Notes: generated by a model not told the origin, from the sequence alone. Counted from the stretch's first letter, positions 1-13,062 are shown. The stretch is 64,000 bases of DNA from Toxonevra muliebris (GCA_963691655.1 CAVNUY010000034.1:1-64000), one strand, 5' to 3'. A program made the numbers and translations.

Positions 1-929
1 GGGAGAAGACGTTTTATACTGTCGGAGACACCTTTTCTATAGGGGAGAAGGTGTTTTATACTGTCGGAGACACCTTTTCTATAGGGGAGAAGGTGTTTTA
101 TACTGTCGGAGACACCTTTTCTATAGGGGAGAAGACGTTTTATACTGTCGGAGACACCTTTTCTATAGGGGAGAAGGTGTTTTATACTGTCGGAGACACC
201 TTTTCTATAGGGGAGAAGACGTTTTATACTGTCGGAGACACCTTTTCTATAGGGGAGAAGACGTTTTATACTGTCGGAGACACCTTTTCTATAGGGGAGA
301 AGGTGTTTTATACTGTCGGAGACACCTTTTCTATAGGGGAGAAGACGTTTTACACTGTCGGAGACACCTTTTCTATAGGGGAGAAGACGTTTTATACTGT
401 CGGAGACACCTTTTCTATAGGGGAGAAGACGTTTTATACTGTCGGAGACACCTTTTCTATAGGGGAGAAAGTGTTTTATACTGTCGAAAACACCTTTTCT
501 ATAGGGGAGAAGACGTTTTATACTGTCGCAGACATCTTTTCTATAGTAGAGAAGACGTTTTATACTGTCGGAGACACCTTTTCTATAGGGGAGAAGACGT
601 TTTATACTGTCGGAGACACCTTTTCTATAGGGGAGAAGACGTTTTATACTGTCGGAGACACCTTTTCTATAGTAGAGCAGACGTTTTATACTGTCGGAGA
701 CACCTTTTCTTTAGGGGAGAAGGTGTTTTATACTGTCGGAGACACCTTTTCTATAGGGGAGAAGACGTTTTATACTGTCGGAGACACCTTTTCTATAGGG
801 GAGAAGGTGTTTTATACTGTCGGAGACACCTTTTCTATAGGGGAGAAGGTGTTTTATACTGTCGGAGACACCTTTTCTATAGGGAGAAGACGTTTTATAC
901 TGTCGGAGACACCTTTTCTATAGGGGAGA

Positions 930-3267
930 AGGTGTTTTATACTGTCGGAGACACCTTTTCTATAGGGGAGAAGGTGTTTTATACTGTCGGAGACACCTTT
1001 TCTATAGGGGAGAAGACGTTTTATACTGTCGGAGACACCTTTTCTATAGGGGAGAAGACGTTTTATACTGTCGGAGACACCTTTTCTATAGGGGAGAAGA
1101 CGTTTTATACTGTCGGAGACACCTTTTCTATAGGGGAGAAGACGTTTTATACTGTCGGAGACACCTTTTCTATAGGGGAGAAGACGTTTTATACTGTCGG
1201 AGACACCTTTTCTATAGGGGAGAAGACGTTTTATACTGTCGGAGACACCTTTTCTATAGGGGAGAAGGTGTTTTATACTGTCGGAGACACCTTTTCTATA
1301 GGGGAGAAGACGTTTTATACTGTCGGAGACACCTTTTCTATAGGGGAGAAGGTGTTTTATACTGTCGGAGACACCTTTTCTATAGGGGAGAAGACGTTTT
1401 ATACTGTCGGAGACACCTTTTCTATAGGGGAGCAGAAGTTTTATACTGTCGGAGACACCTTTTCTATAGGGGAGAAGACGTTTTATACTGTCGGAGACAC
1501 CTTTTCTATAGGGGAGAAGACGTTTTATACTGTCGGAGACACCTTTTCTATAGGGGAGAAGGTGTTTTATACTGTCGGAGACACCTTTTCTATAGGGGAG
1601 AAGGTGTTTTATACTGTCGGAGACACCTTTTCTATAGGGGAGAAGGTGTTTTATACTGTCGGAGACACCTTTTCTATAGGGGAGAAGACGTTTTATACTG
1701 TCGCAGACATCTTTTCTATAGTAGAGAAGACGTTTTATACTGTCGGAGACACCTTTTCTATAGGGGAGAAGGTGTTTTATACTGTCGGAGACACCTTTTC
1801 TATAGGGGAGAAGACGTTTTATACTGTCGGAGACACCTTTTCTATAGGGGAGAAGACGTTTTATACTGTCGGAGACACCTTTTCTATAGGGGAGAAGGTG
1901 TTTTATACTGTCGGAGACACCTTTTCTATAGGGGAGAAGACGTTTTATACTGTCGGAGACACCTTTTCTATAGGGGAGAAGACGTTTTATACTGTCGGAG
2001 ACACCTTTTCTATAGGGGAGAAGACGTTTTATACTGTCGGAGACACCTTTTCTATAGGGGAGAAGGTGTTTTATACTGTCGGAGACACCTTTTCTATAGG
2101 GGAGAAGGTGTTTTATACTGTCGGAGACACCTTTTCTATAGGGGAGAAGACGTTTTATACTGTCGGAGACACCTTTTCTATAGGGGAGAAGGTGTTTTAT
2201 ACTGTCGGAGACACCTTTTCTATAGGGGAGAAGACGTTTTATACTGTCGGAGACACCTTTTGTATAGGGGAGGAGACGTTTTATACTGTCGGAGACACCT
2301 TTTCTATAGGGGAGAAGGTGTTTTATACTGTCAGAGACACCTTTTCTATAGGGAGAAGACGTTTTATACTGTCGGAGACACATTTTCTATAGGGGAGAAG
2401 ACGTTTTATACTGTCGGAGACACCTTTTCTATAGGGGAGAAGACGTTCTATACTGTCGGAGACACCTTTTCTATAGGGGAGAAGGTGTTTTATACTGTCG
2501 GAGACACCTTTTCTATAGGGAGAAGGTGTTTTATACTGTCGGAGACACCTTTTCTATAGGGGAGAAGACGTTTTATACTGTCGGAGACACCTTTTCTATA
2601 GGGGAGAAGACGTTTTATACTGTCGGAGACACCTTTTCTATAGGGGAGAAGGTGTTTTATACTGTCGGAGACACCTTTTCTATAGGGGAGAAGACGTTTT
2701 ATACTGTCGGAGACACCTTTTCTATAGGGGAGAAGACGATTTATACTGTCGGAGGCACCTTTTCTATAGGGGAGAAGGTGTTTTATACTGTCGAAAACAC
2801 CTTTTCTATAGGGGAGAAGGTGTTTTATACTGTCGGAGACACCTTTTCTATAGGGGAGAAGACGTTTTATACTGTCGGAGACACCTTTTCTATAGGGGGA
2901 AGGTGTTTTACACTGTCGGAGACACCTTTTCTATAGGGGAGAAGGTGTTTTATACTGTCGGAGACACCTTTTCTATAGGGGAGAAGACGTTTTATACTGT
3001 CGGAGACACCTTTTCTATAGGGGAGAAGGTGTTTTATACTGTCGGAGACACCTTTTCTATAGGGGAGAAGACGTTTTATACCTTTTCTATAGGGGAGAAG
3101 ACGTTTTATACTGTCGGAGACACCTTTTCTATAGGGGAGAAGGTGTTTTATACTGTCGGAGACACCTTTTCTATAGGGGAGAAGACGTTTTATACTGTCG
3201 GAGACACCTTTTCTATAGGGGAGAAGACGTTTTATACTGTCGGAGACACCTGTTCTAGAGGGGAGAA
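930..3267 (+). repeat. Higher-order repeat alpha, copy 1
   Basis: The order of type A and type B units, the GAGCAGAAG unit at 1432, the GCAGACATC unit at 1703, the TTTTGTATAGGGGAGGAG unit near 2260, the GTCAGAGAC unit near 2330 and the chain of 1-bp deletions all recur downstream. The offset is 3,226 bp on the right part and 3,352 bp on the left part. Copy 1 keeps three units (126 bp) more than copy 2 between its GCAGACATC unit and its right end. The left boundary is approximate, because it is read from where the A/B order stops matching. Confidence 0.8.
2735..3267 (+). repeat. 533-bp block, copy 1
   Basis: This block of 13 units starts at the distinctive GACGATTTATACTGTCGG unit, which is followed by GGAGGCACC and then a GTCGAAAACACC unit. 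It holds a 1-bp loss (TATAGGGGGAAGG near 2893), a 30-bp short unit around 3060-3090 in which 12 bp (unit positions 22-33 region) are missing, and the CCTGTTCTAGAGG unit near 3250. Length 533 equals 13 x 42 minus 12 minus 1. Confidence 0.88.
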
Positions 3268-3850
3268 GACGTTTTATACTGTCGGAGACACCTTTTCTAT
3301 AGGGGAGAAGGTGTTTTATACTGTCGGAGACACCTTTTCTATAGGGGAGAAGGTGTTTTACACTGTCGGAGACACCTTTTCTATGGGGGAGAAGGTGTTT
3401 TATACTGTCGGAGACACGGATACACCTTTTCTATAGGGGAGAAGACGTTTTATACTGTCGGAGACACCTTTTCTATAGGGGAGAAGGTGTTTTATACTGT
3501 CGGAGACACCTTTTCTATAGGGGAGAAGACGTTTTATACTGTCGGAGACACCTTTTCTATAGGGGATAAGGTGTTTTATACTGTCGGAGACACCTTTTCT
3601 ATAGGGGAGAAGACGTTTTATACTGTCGGAGACACCTCTTCTATAGGGGAGAAGGTGTTTTACACTGTCGGAGACACCTTTTCTATAGGGGGAAGACGTT
3701 TTATACTGTCGGAGACACCTTTTCTATAGGGGAGAAGACGTTTTATACTGTCGCAGACATCTTTTCTATAGTAGAGAAGACGTTTTATACTGTCGGAGAC
3801 ACCTTTTCTATAGGGGAGAAGGTGTTTTACACTGTCGGAGACACCTTTTC
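3268..3850 (+). repeat. Block epsilon, copy 1 (with 8-bp insertion)
   Basis: The landmarks are CTATGGGGGAG near 3383, an 8-bp near-duplication GGAGACAC/GGATACAC at 3410-3425, a GGGGATAAGG unit near 3564, a CCTCTTCTATA unit near 3636, a 1-bp loss near 3687 and the GCAGACATC unit at 3753. The same series recurs at +3,940 and +7,238 bp. Confidence 0.85.
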
Positions 3851-4279
3851 TATAGGGGAGAAGGTGTTTTATACTGTCGGAGACACCTTTTCTATAGGGG
3901 AGAAGGTGTTTTATACTGTCGGATACACCTTTTCTATAGGGGAGAAGGTGTTTTATACTGTCGGAGACACCTTTTCTATAGGGGAGAAGACGTTTTATAC
4001 TGTCGGAGACACCTTTTCTATAGGGGAGAAGGTGTTTTCTACTGTCGGAGACACCTTTTCTATAGGGGAGAAGACGTTTTATACTGTCGGAGACACCTTT
4101 TCTATAGGAGAGAAGGTGTTTTATACTGTCGGAGACACCATTTCTATAGGGGAGAAGACGTTTTATACTGTCGGAGACACCTTTTCTATAGGGGAGAAGA
4201 CGTTTTATACTGTCGGAGACACCTTTTCTATAGGGGAGAAGGTGTTTTATACTGTCGGAGACACCTTTTCTATAGGGGA

Positions 4280-6493
4280 GAAGACGTTTTATACTGTCGG
4301 AGACACCTTTTCTATAGGGGAGAAGGTGTTTTATACTGTCGGAGACACCTTTTCTATAGGGGAGAAGGTGTTTTATACTGTCGGAGACACCTTTTCTATA
4401 GGGGAGAAGACGTTTTATACTGTCGGAGACACCTTTTCTATAGGGGAGAAGACGTTTTATACTGTCGGAGACACCTTTTCTATAGGGGAGAAGACGTTTT
4501 ATACTGTCGGAGACACCTTTTCTATAGGGGAGAAGACGTTTTATACTGTCGGAGACACCTTTTCTATAGGGGAGAAGACGTTTTATACTGTCGGAGACAC
4601 CTTTTCTATAGGGGAGAAGGTGTTTTATACTGTCGGAGACACCTTTTCTATAGGGGAGAAGACGTTTTATACTGTCGGAGACACCTTTTCTATAGGGGAG
4701 AAGGTGTTTTATACTGTCGGAGACACCTTTTCTATAGGGGAGAAGACGTTTTATACTGTCGGAGACACCTTTTCTATAGGGGAGCAGAAGTTTTATACTG
4801 TCGGAGACACCTTTTCTATAGGGGAGAAGACGTTTTATACTGTCGGAGACACCTTTTCTATAGGGGAGAAGACGTTTTATACTGTCGGAGACACCTTTTC
4901 TATAGGGGAGAAGGTGTTTTATACTGTCGGAGACACCCTTTCTATAGGGGAGAAGGTGTTTTATACTGTCGGAGACACCTTTTCTATAGGGGAGAAGGTG
5001 TTTTATACTGTCGGAGACACCTTTTCTATAGGGGAGAAGACGTTTTATACTGTCGCAGACATCTTTTCTATAGTAGAGAAGGTGTTTTATACTGTCGGAG
5101 ACACCTTTTCTATAGGGGAGAAGACGTTTTATACTGTCGGAGACACCTTTTCTATAGGGGAGAAGACGTTTTATACTGTCGGAGACACCTTTTCTATAGG
5201 GGAGAAGGTGTTTTATACTGTCGGAGACACCTTTTCTATAGGGGAGAAGACGTTTTATACTGTCGGAGACACCTTTTCTATAGGGGAGAAGGTGTTTTAT
5301 ACTGTCGGAGACACCTTTTCTATAGGGGAGAAGGTGTTTTATACTGTCGGAGACACCTTTTCTATAGGGGAGAAGACGTTTTATACTGTCGGAGACACCT
5401 TTTCTATAGGGGAGAAGGTGTTTTATACTGTCGGAGACACCTTTTCTATAGGGGAGAAGACGTTTTATACTGTCGGAGACACCTTTTGTATAGGGGAGGA
5501 GACGTTTTATACTGTCGGAGACACCTTTTCTATAGGGGAGAAGGTGTTTTATACTGTCAGAGACACCTTTTCTATAGGGAGAAGACGTTTTATACTGTCG
5601 GAGACACATTTTCTATAGGGGAGAAGACGTTTTATACTGTCGGAGACACCTTTTCTATAGGGGAGAAGACGTTCTATACTGTCGGAGACACCTTTTCTAT
5701 AGGGGAGAAGGTGTTTTATACTGTCGGAGACACCTTTTCTATAGGGAGAAGGTGTTTTATACTGTCGGAGACACCTTTTCTATAGGGGAGAAGACGTTTT
5801 ATACTGTCGGAGACACCTTTTCTATAGGGGAGAAGACGTTTTATACTGTCGGAGACACCTTTTCTATAGGGGAGAAGGTGTTTTATACTGTCGGAGACAC
5901 CTTTTCTATAGGGGAGAAGACGTTTTATACTGTCGGAGACACCTTTTCTATAGGGGAGAAGACGATTTATACTGTCGGAGGCACCTTTTCTATAGGGGAG
6001 AAGGTGTTTTATACTGTCGAAAACACCTTTTCTATAGGGGAGAAGGTGTTTTATACTGTCGGAGACACCTTTTCTATAGGGGAGAAGACGTTTTATACTG
6101 TCGGAGACACCTTTTCTATAGGGGGAAGGTGTTTTACACTGTCGGAGACACCTTTTCTATAGGGGAGAAGGTGTTTTATACTGTCGGAGACACCTTTTCT
6201 ATAGGGGAGAAGACGTTTTATACTGTCGGAGACACCTTTTCTATAGGGGAGAAGGTGTTTTATACTGTCGGAGACACCTTTTCTATAGGGGAGAAGACGT
6301 TTTATACCTTTTCTATAGGGGAGAAGACGTTTTATACTGTCGGAGACACCTTTTCTATAGGGGAGAAGGTGTTTTATACTGTCGGAGACACCTTTTCTAT
6401 AGGGGAGAAGACGTTTTATACTGTCGGAGACACCTTTTCTATAGGGGAGAAGACGTTTTATACTGTCGGAGACACCTGTTCTAGAGGGGAGAA
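4280..6493 (+). repeat. Higher-order repeat alpha, copy 2
   Basis: This is the partner of the block beginning near 930. It carries the GAGCAGAAG unit at 4784, the GCAGACATC unit at 5055, the TTTTGTATAGGGGAGGAG unit near 5486 and the same 1-bp deletions near 5575, 5742 and 6120. Its right edge is sharp. At 6493/6494 the sequence does not continue as copy 1 does, but jumps back to the start of the 533-bp block. That is the signature of an unequal exchange. Confidence 0.8.
5961..6493 (+). repeat. 533-bp block, copy 2
   Basis: It has the same landmarks in the same order as the copy at 2735: the GACGATT unit, the GAAAACACC unit, the 1-bp loss near 6120, the 30-bp short unit at about 6300 and the CCTGTTCTAGAGG unit near 6477. 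It is followed directly by the start of another copy at 6494. Confidence 0.88.
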
Positions 6494-6640
6494 GACGATT
6501 TATACTGTCGGAGGCACCTTTTCTATAGGGGAGAAGGTGTTTTATACTGTCGAAAACACCTTTTCTATAGGGGAGAAGGTGTTTTATACTGTCGGAGACA
6601 CCTTTTCTATAGGGGAGAAGACGTTTTATACTGTCGGAGA
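6494..6640 (+). repeat. 533-bp block, partial copy 3
   Basis: It begins with the GACGATT and GAAAACACC units exactly 533 bp after copy 2. It leaves the block order after about three to four units: the 1-bp loss expected near 6653 is absent, and the array continues in normal phase. This is a truncated tandem copy produced by unequal exchange. Confidence 0.75.
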
Positions 6641-7207
6641 CACCTTTTCTATAGGGGAGAAGACGTTTTACACTGTCGGAGACACCTTTTCTATAGGGGA
6701 GAAGGTGTTTTATACTGTCGGAGACACCTTTTCTATAGGGGAGAAGACGTTTTATACTGTCGGAGACACCTTTTCTATAGGGGAGAAGGTGTTTTATACT
6801 GTCGGAGACACCTTTTCTATAGGGGAGAAGACGTTTTATACTGTCGGAGACACCTTTTCTATAGGGGATAAGGTGTTTTATACTGTCGGAGACACCTTTT
6901 CTATAGGGGAGAAGACGTTTTATACTGTCGAAAACACCTTTTCTATAGGGGAGAAGGTGTTTTATACTGTCGGAGACACCTTTTCTATAGGGGAGAAGAC
7001 GTTTTATACTGTCGGAGACACCTTTTCTATAGGGGAGAAGACGTTTTATACTGTCGGAGACACCTTTTCTATAGGGGAGAAGGTGTTTTATACTGTCGGA
7101 GACACCTTTTCTATAGGGGAGAAGACGTTTTATACTGTCGGAGACACCTTTTCTATAGGGGAGAAGACGTTTTATACTGTCGGAGACACCTGTTCTAGAG
7201 GGGAGAA

Positions 7208-7790
7208 GACGTTTTATACTGTCGGAGACACCTTTTCTATAGGGGAGAAGGTGTTTTATACTGTCGGAGACACCTTTTCTATAGGGGAGAAGGTGTTTTA
7301 CACTGTCGGAGACACCTTTTCTATGGGGGAGAAGGTGTTTTATACTGTCGGAGACACGGATACACCTTTTCTATAGGGGAGAAGACGTTTTATACTGTCG
7401 GAGACACCTTTTCTATAGGGGAGAAGGTGTTTTATACTGTCGGAGACACCTTTTCTATAGGGGAGAAGACGTTTTATACTGTCGGAGACACCTTTTCTAT
7501 AGGGGATAAGGTGTTTTATACTGTCGGAGACACCTTTTCTATAGGGGAGAAGACGTTTTATACTGTCGGAGACACCTCTTCTATAGGGGAGAAGGTGTTT
7601 TACACTGTCGGAGACACCTTTTCTATAGGGGGAAGACGTTTTATACTGTCGGAGACACCTTTTCTATAGGGGAGAAGACGTTTTATACTGTCGCAGACAT
7701 CTTTTCTATAGTAGAGAAGACGTTTTATACTGTCGGAGACACCTTTTCTATAGGGGAGAAGGTGTTTTACACTGTCGGAGACACCTTTTC
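7208..7790 (+). repeat. Block epsilon, copy 2
   Basis: It repeats every landmark of the block at 3268 with a 3,940-bp offset: CTATGGGGGAG near 7323, the GGAGACAC/GGATACAC insertion at 7350-7365, GGGGATAAGG near 7504, the 1-bp loss near 7627 and GCAGACATC at 7693. Confidence 0.85.
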
Positions 7791-7794
7791 TATA

Positions 7795-9240
7795 GGGGAG
7801 AAGACGTTTTATACTGTCGGAGACACCTTTTCTATAGGGGAGAAGACGTTTTATACTGTCGGAGACACCTTTTCTATAGGGGAGAAGACGTTTTATACTG
7901 TCGGAGACACCTTTTCTATAGGGGAGAAGACGTTTTATACTGTCGGAGACACCTTTTCTATAGGGGAGAAGGTGTTTTATACTGTCGGAGACACCTTTTC
8001 TATAGGGGAGAAGACGTTTTATACTGTCGGAGACACCTTTTCTATAGGGGAGCAGACGTTTTATACTGTCGGAGACACCTTTTCTATAGGGGAGCAGAAG
8101 TTTTATACTGTCGGAGACACCTTTTCTATAGGGGAGAAGGTGTTTTATACTGTCGGAGACACCTTTTCTATAGGGGAGAAGACGTTTTATACTGTCGGAG
8201 ACACCTTTTCTATAGGGGAGAAGACGTTTTATACTGTCGGAGACACCTTTTCTATAGGGGAGAAGGTGTTTTATACTGTCGGAGACACCTTTTCTATAGG
8301 GGAGAAGACGTTCTCTACTGTCGGAGACACCTTTTCTATAGGGGAGAAGACGTTCTATACTGTCGGAGACACCTTTTCTATAGGGGAGAAGACGTTTTAT
8401 ACTGTCGGAGACACCTTTTCTATAGGGGAGAAGACGTTTTATACTGTCGGAGACACCTTTTCTATAGGGGAGAAGGTGTTTTATACTGTCGGAGACACCT
8501 TTTCTATAGGGGAGAAGACGTTCTCTACTGTCGGAGACACCTTTTCTATAGGGGAGAAGACGTTCTATACTGTCGGAGACACCTTTTCTATAGGGGAGAA
8601 GACGTTTTATACTGTCGGAGACACCTTTTCTATAGGGGAGAAGACGTTCTATACTGTCGGAGACACCTTTTCTATAGGGGAGAAGGTGTTTTATACTGTC
8701 GGAGACACCTTTTCTATAGGGGAGAAGACGTTTTATACTGTCGGAGACACCTTTTCTATAGGGGAGAAGACGTTTTATACTGTCGGAGACACCTTTTCTA
8801 TAGGGGAGAAGACGTTTTATACTGTCGGAGACACCTTTTCTATAGGGGAGCAGTCGTTTTATACTGTCGGAGACACCTTTTCTATAGGGGAGAAGACGTT
8901 TTATACTGTCGGAGACACCTTTTCTATAGGGGAGAAGGTGTTTTATACTGTCGCAGACACCTTTTCTATAGAGGAGAAGACGTTTTATACTGTCGGAGAC
9001 ACCTTTTCTATAGGGGAGGAGACGTTTTATACTGTCGGAGACACCTTTTCTATAGGGGAGAAGGTGTTTTATACTGTCGGAGACACCATTTCTATAGGGG
9101 AGAAGACGTTTTATACTGTCGGAGACACCTTTTCTATAGGGGAGAAGGTGTTTTATACTGTCGGATACACCTTTTCTATAGGGGAGAAGACGTTTTATAC
9201 TGTCGGAGACACCTTTTCTATAGGGGAGAAGACGTTTTAT
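7795..9240 (+). repeat. Block gamma, copy 1
   Basis: The landmarks are GAGCAGACG at 8052, GAGCAGAAG near 8094, TTCTCTACTG at 8311, GAGCAGTCG near 8851, GCAGACACC with CTATAGAGGAG at 8953, GACACCATTTC near 9085 and GGATACACC at 9163. They recur downstream at +3,466 bp, and at +3,508 bp for those after one extra unit. A second TTCTCTACTG unit at 8521 shows an additional local duplication of 210 bp (5 units) in this copy only. Confidence 0.82.
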
Positions 9241-9439
9241 ACTGTCGGAGACACCTTTTCTATAGGGGATAAGGTGTTTTATACTGTCGGAGACACCTTT
9301 TCTATAGGGGAGAAGACGTTTTATACTGTCGGAGACACCTCTTCTATAGGGGAGAAGGTGTTTTACACTGTCGGAGACACCTTTTCTATAGGGGGAAGAC
9401 GTTTTATACTGTCGGAGACACCTTTTCTATAGGGGAGAA

Positions 9440-9972
9440 GACGATTTATACTGTCGGAGGCACCTTTTCTATAGGGGAGAAGGTGTTTTATACTGTCGAA
9501 AACACCTTTTCTATAGGGGAGAAGGTGTTTTATACTGTCGGAGACACCTTTTCTATAGGGGAGAAGACGTTTTATACTGTCGGAGACACCTTTTCTATAG
9601 GGGGAAGGTGTTTTACACTGTCGGAGACACCTTTTCTATAGGGGAGAAGGTGTTTTATACTGTCGGAGACACCTTTTCTATAGGGGAGAAGACGTTTTAT
9701 ACTGTCGGAGACACCTTTTCTATAGGGGAGAAGGTGTTTTATACTGTCGGAGACACCTTTTCTATAGGGGAGAAGACGTTTTATACCTTTTCTATAGGGG
9801 AGAAGACGTTTTATACTGTCGGAGACACCTTTTCTATAGGGGAGAAGGTGTTTTATACTGTCGGAGACACCTTTTCTATAGGGGAGAAGACGTTTTATAC
9901 TGTCGGAGACACCTTTTCTATAGGGGAGAAGACGTTTTATACTGTCGGAGACACCTGTTCTAGAGGGGAGAA
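9440..9972 (+). repeat. 533-bp block, copy 4
   Basis: It contains the GACGATT unit at 9440, the GAAAACACC unit, the 1-bp loss near 9600, the 30-bp short unit at about 9780 and the CCTGTTCTAGAGG unit near 9955. The next copy follows without a gap. Confidence 0.88.
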
Positions 9973-10505
9973 GACGATTTATACTGTCGGAGGCACCTTT
10001 TCTATAGGGGAGAAGGTGTTTTATACTGTCGAAAACACCTTTTCTATAGGGGAGAAGGTGTTTTATACTGTCGGAGACACCTTTTCTATAGGGGAGAAGA
10101 CGTTTTATACTGTCGGAGACACCTTTTCTATAGGGGGAAGGTGTTTTACACTGTCGGAGACACCTTTTCTATAGGGGAGAAGGTGTTTTATACTGTCGGA
10201 GACACCTTTTCTATAGGGGAGAAGACGTTTTATACTGTCGGAGACACCTTTTCTATAGGGGAGAAGGTGTTTTATACTGTCGGAGACACCTTTTCTATAG
10301 GGGAGAAGACGTTTTATACCTTTTCTATAGGGGAGAAGACGTTTTATACTGTCGGAGACACCTTTTCTATAGGGGAGAAGGTGTTTTATACTGTCGGAGA
10401 CACCTTTTCTATAGGGGAGAAGACGTTTTATACTGTCGGAGACACCTTTTCTATAGGGGAGAAGACGTTTTATACTGTCGGAGACACCTGTTCTAGAGGG
10501 GAGAA
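9973..10505 (+). repeat. 533-bp block, copy 5
   Basis: This is an immediate tandem repeat of the block at 9440, with a 533-bp offset. It has the 1-bp loss near 10133, the 30-bp short unit at about 10315 and the CCTGTTCTAGAGG unit near 10490. After it the array continues as it does after copy 1 (offset 7,238 bp). Confidence 0.88.
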
Positions 10506-11090
10506 GACGTTTTATACTGTCGGAGACACCTTTTCTATAGGGGAGAAGGTGTTTTATACTGTCGGAGACACCTTTTCTATAGGGGAGAAGGTGTTTTACA
10601 CTGTCGGAGACACCTTTTCTATGGGGGAGAAGGTGTTTTATACTGTCGGAGACACGGATACACCTTTTCTATAGGGGAGAAGACGTTTTATACTGTCGGA
10701 GACACCTTTTCTATAGGGGAGAAGGTGTTTTATACTGTCGGAGACACCTTTTCTATAGGGGAGAAGACGTTTTATACTGTCGGAGACACCTTTTCTATAG
10801 GGGATAAGGTGTTTTATACTGTCGGAGACACCTTTTCTATAGGGGAGAAGACGTTTTATACTGTCGGAGACACCTCTTCTATAGGGGAGAAGGTGTTTTA
10901 CACTGTCGGAGACACCTTTTCTATAGGGGGAAGACGTTTTATACTGTCGGAGACACCTTTTCTATAGGGGAGAAGACGTTTTATACTGTCGCAGACATCT
11001 TTTCTATAGTAGAGAAGACGTTTTATACTGTCGGAGACACCTTTTCTATAGGGGAGAAGGTGTTTTACACTGTCGGAGACACCTTTTCTA
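10506..11090 (+). repeat. Block epsilon, copy 3
   Basis: It repeats the same landmarks at +7,238 bp from copy 1 and +3,298 bp from copy 2: the GGAGACAC/GGATACAC insertion at 10648-10663, GGGGATAAGG near 10802, the 1-bp loss near 10924 and GCAGACATC at 10991. Confidence 0.85.
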
Positions 11091-11260
11091 TAGGGGAGAA
11101 GGTGTTTTATACTGTCGGAGACACCTTTTCTATAGGGGAGAAGACGTTTTATACTGTCGGAGACACCTTTTCTATAGGGGAGAAGGTGTTTTATACTGTC
11201 GGAGACACCTTTTCTATAGGGGAGAAGACGTTTTATACTGTCGGAGACACCTTTTCTATA

Positions 11261-12750
11261 GGGGAGAAGACGTTTTATACTGTCGGAGACACCTTTTCTA
11301 TAGGGGAGAAGACGTTTTATACTGTCGGAGACACCTTTTCTATAGGGGAGAAGACGTTTTATACTGTCGGAGACACCTTTTCTATAGGGGAGAAGACGTT
11401 TTATACTGTCGGAGACACCTTTTCTATAGGGGAGAAGGTGTTTTATACTGTCGGAGACACCTTTTCTATAGGGGAGAAGACGTTTTATACTGTCGGAGAC
11501 ACCTTTTCTATAGGGGAGCAGACGTTTTATACTGTCGGAGACACCTTTTCTATAGGGGAGCAGAAGTTTTATACTGTCGGAGACACCTTTTCTATAGGGG
11601 AGAAGGTGTTTTATACTGTCGGAGACACCTTTTCTATAGGGGAGAAGACGTTTTATACTGTCGGAGACACCTTTTCTATAGGGGAGAAGACGTTTTATAC
11701 TGTCGGAGACACCTTTTCTATAGGGGAGAAGGTGTTTTATACTGTCGGAGACACCTTTTCTATAGGGGAGAAGACGTTCTCTACTGTCGGAGACACCTTT
11801 TCTATAGGGGAGAAGACGTTCTATACTGTCGGAGACACCTTTTCTATAGGGGAGAAGACGTTTTATACTGTCGGAGACACCTTTTCTATAGGGGAGAAGA
11901 CGTTTTATACTGTCGGAGACACCTTTTCTATAGGGGAGAAGACGTTTTATACTGTCGGAGACACCTTTTCTATAGGGGAGCAGTCGTTTTATACTGTCGG
12001 AGACACCTTTTCTATAGGGGAGCAGAAGTTTTATACTGTCGGAGACACCTTTTCTATAGGGGAGAAGACGTTTTATACTGTCGGAGACACCTTTTCTATA
12101 GGGGAGAAGACGTTTTATACTGTCGGAGACACCTTTTCTATAGGGGAGAAGACGTTCTATACTGTCGGAGACACCTTTTCTATAGGGGAGAAGGTGTTTT
12201 ATACTGTCGGAGACACCTTTTCTATAGGGGAGAAGACGTTTTATACTGTCGGAGACACCTTTTCTATAGGGGAGAAGACGTTTTATACTGTCGGAGACAC
12301 CTTTTCTATAGGGGAGAAGACGTTTTATACTGTCGGAGACACCTTTTCTATAGGGGAGCAGTCGTTTTATACTGTCGGAGACACCTTTTCTATAGGGGAG
12401 AAGACGTTTTATACTGTCGGAGACACCTTTTCTATAGGGGAGAAGGTGTTTTATACTGTCGCAGACACCTTTTCTATAGAGGAGAAGACGTTTTATACTG
12501 TCGGAGACACCTTTTCTATAGGGGAGGAGACGTTTTATACTGTCGGAGACACCTTTTCTATAGGGGAGAAGGTGTTTTATACTGTCGGAGACACCATTTC
12601 TATAGGGGAGAAGACGTTTTATACTGTCGGAGACACCTTTTCTATAGGGGAGAAGGTGTTTTATACTGTCGGATACACCTTTTCTATAGGGGAGAAGACG
12701 TTTTATACTGTCGGAGACACCTTTTCTATAGGGGAGAAGACGTTTTATAC
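11261..12750 (+). repeat. Block gamma, copy 2
   Basis: This is the partner of the block at 7795. It has GAGCAGACG at 11518, TTCTCTACTG at 11777, GAGCAGTCG near 12359 (with an extra one near 11980), GCAGACACC/CTATAGAGGAG at 12461 and GGATACACC at 12671. The match ends near 12750, where copy 1 has a GGGGATAAGG unit and copy 2 has a GTGTTTTCTACTG unit. Confidence 0.82.
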
Positions 12751-13062
12751 TGTCGGAGACACCTTTTCTATAGGGGAGAAGGTGTTTTCTACTGTCGGAG
12801 ACACCTTTTCTATAGGGGAGAAGGTGTTTTATACTGTCGGAGACACCTTTTCTATAGGAGAGAAGGTGTTTTATACTGTCGGAGACACCATTTCTATAGG
12901 GGAGAAGACGTTTTATACTGTCGGAGACACCTTTTCTATAGGGGAGAAGGTGTTTTATACTGTCGGAGACACCTTTTCTATAGGGGAGAAGACGTTTTAT
13001 ACTGTCGGAGACACCTTTTCTATAGGGGAGAAGACGTTTTATACTGTCGGAGACACCTTTTC

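Larger units (their letters stand above)
1..13062 (+). repeat. Array domain I: indel-rich, nested higher-order repeats
   Basis: This part of the array changes reading phase often. One-base losses in the GGGG run occur near 880, 2350, 2520, 2893, 3687, 5575, 5742, 6120, 7627, 9391, 9600, 10133 and 10924. Diagnostic units recur: one carrying GCAGACATC with CTATAGTAGAG (at 528, 1703, 3753, 5055, 7693 and 10991), one with GTCGAAAACACC, one with CCTGTTCTAGAGG, and GAGCAGAAG/GAGCAGACG/GAGCAGTCG units. Their spacing shows overlapping duplications with offsets of 3,226, 3,298, 3,466, 3,508 and 3,940 bp. Each offset equals a whole number of 42-bp units plus the small indels visible inside it. Bases 1-929 lie left of the first recognisable higher-order copy and hold ordinary type A/B units. 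Confidence 0.93.

Noticed and set aside
880..900. T7-like promoter, because CTATAGGGAGA occurs in units with a 1-bp loss
   Set aside because: Only the initiation segment resembles it. The upstream recognition part (TAATACGACTCAC) is absent, and normal units have CTATAGGGGAGA.
854..5609. Reverse-strand open frames with tandem SDSIKRLLPYRKGV
   Set aside because: They are the complementary stop-free phase of the same unit, overlap the forward ones throughout and have no coding signal.
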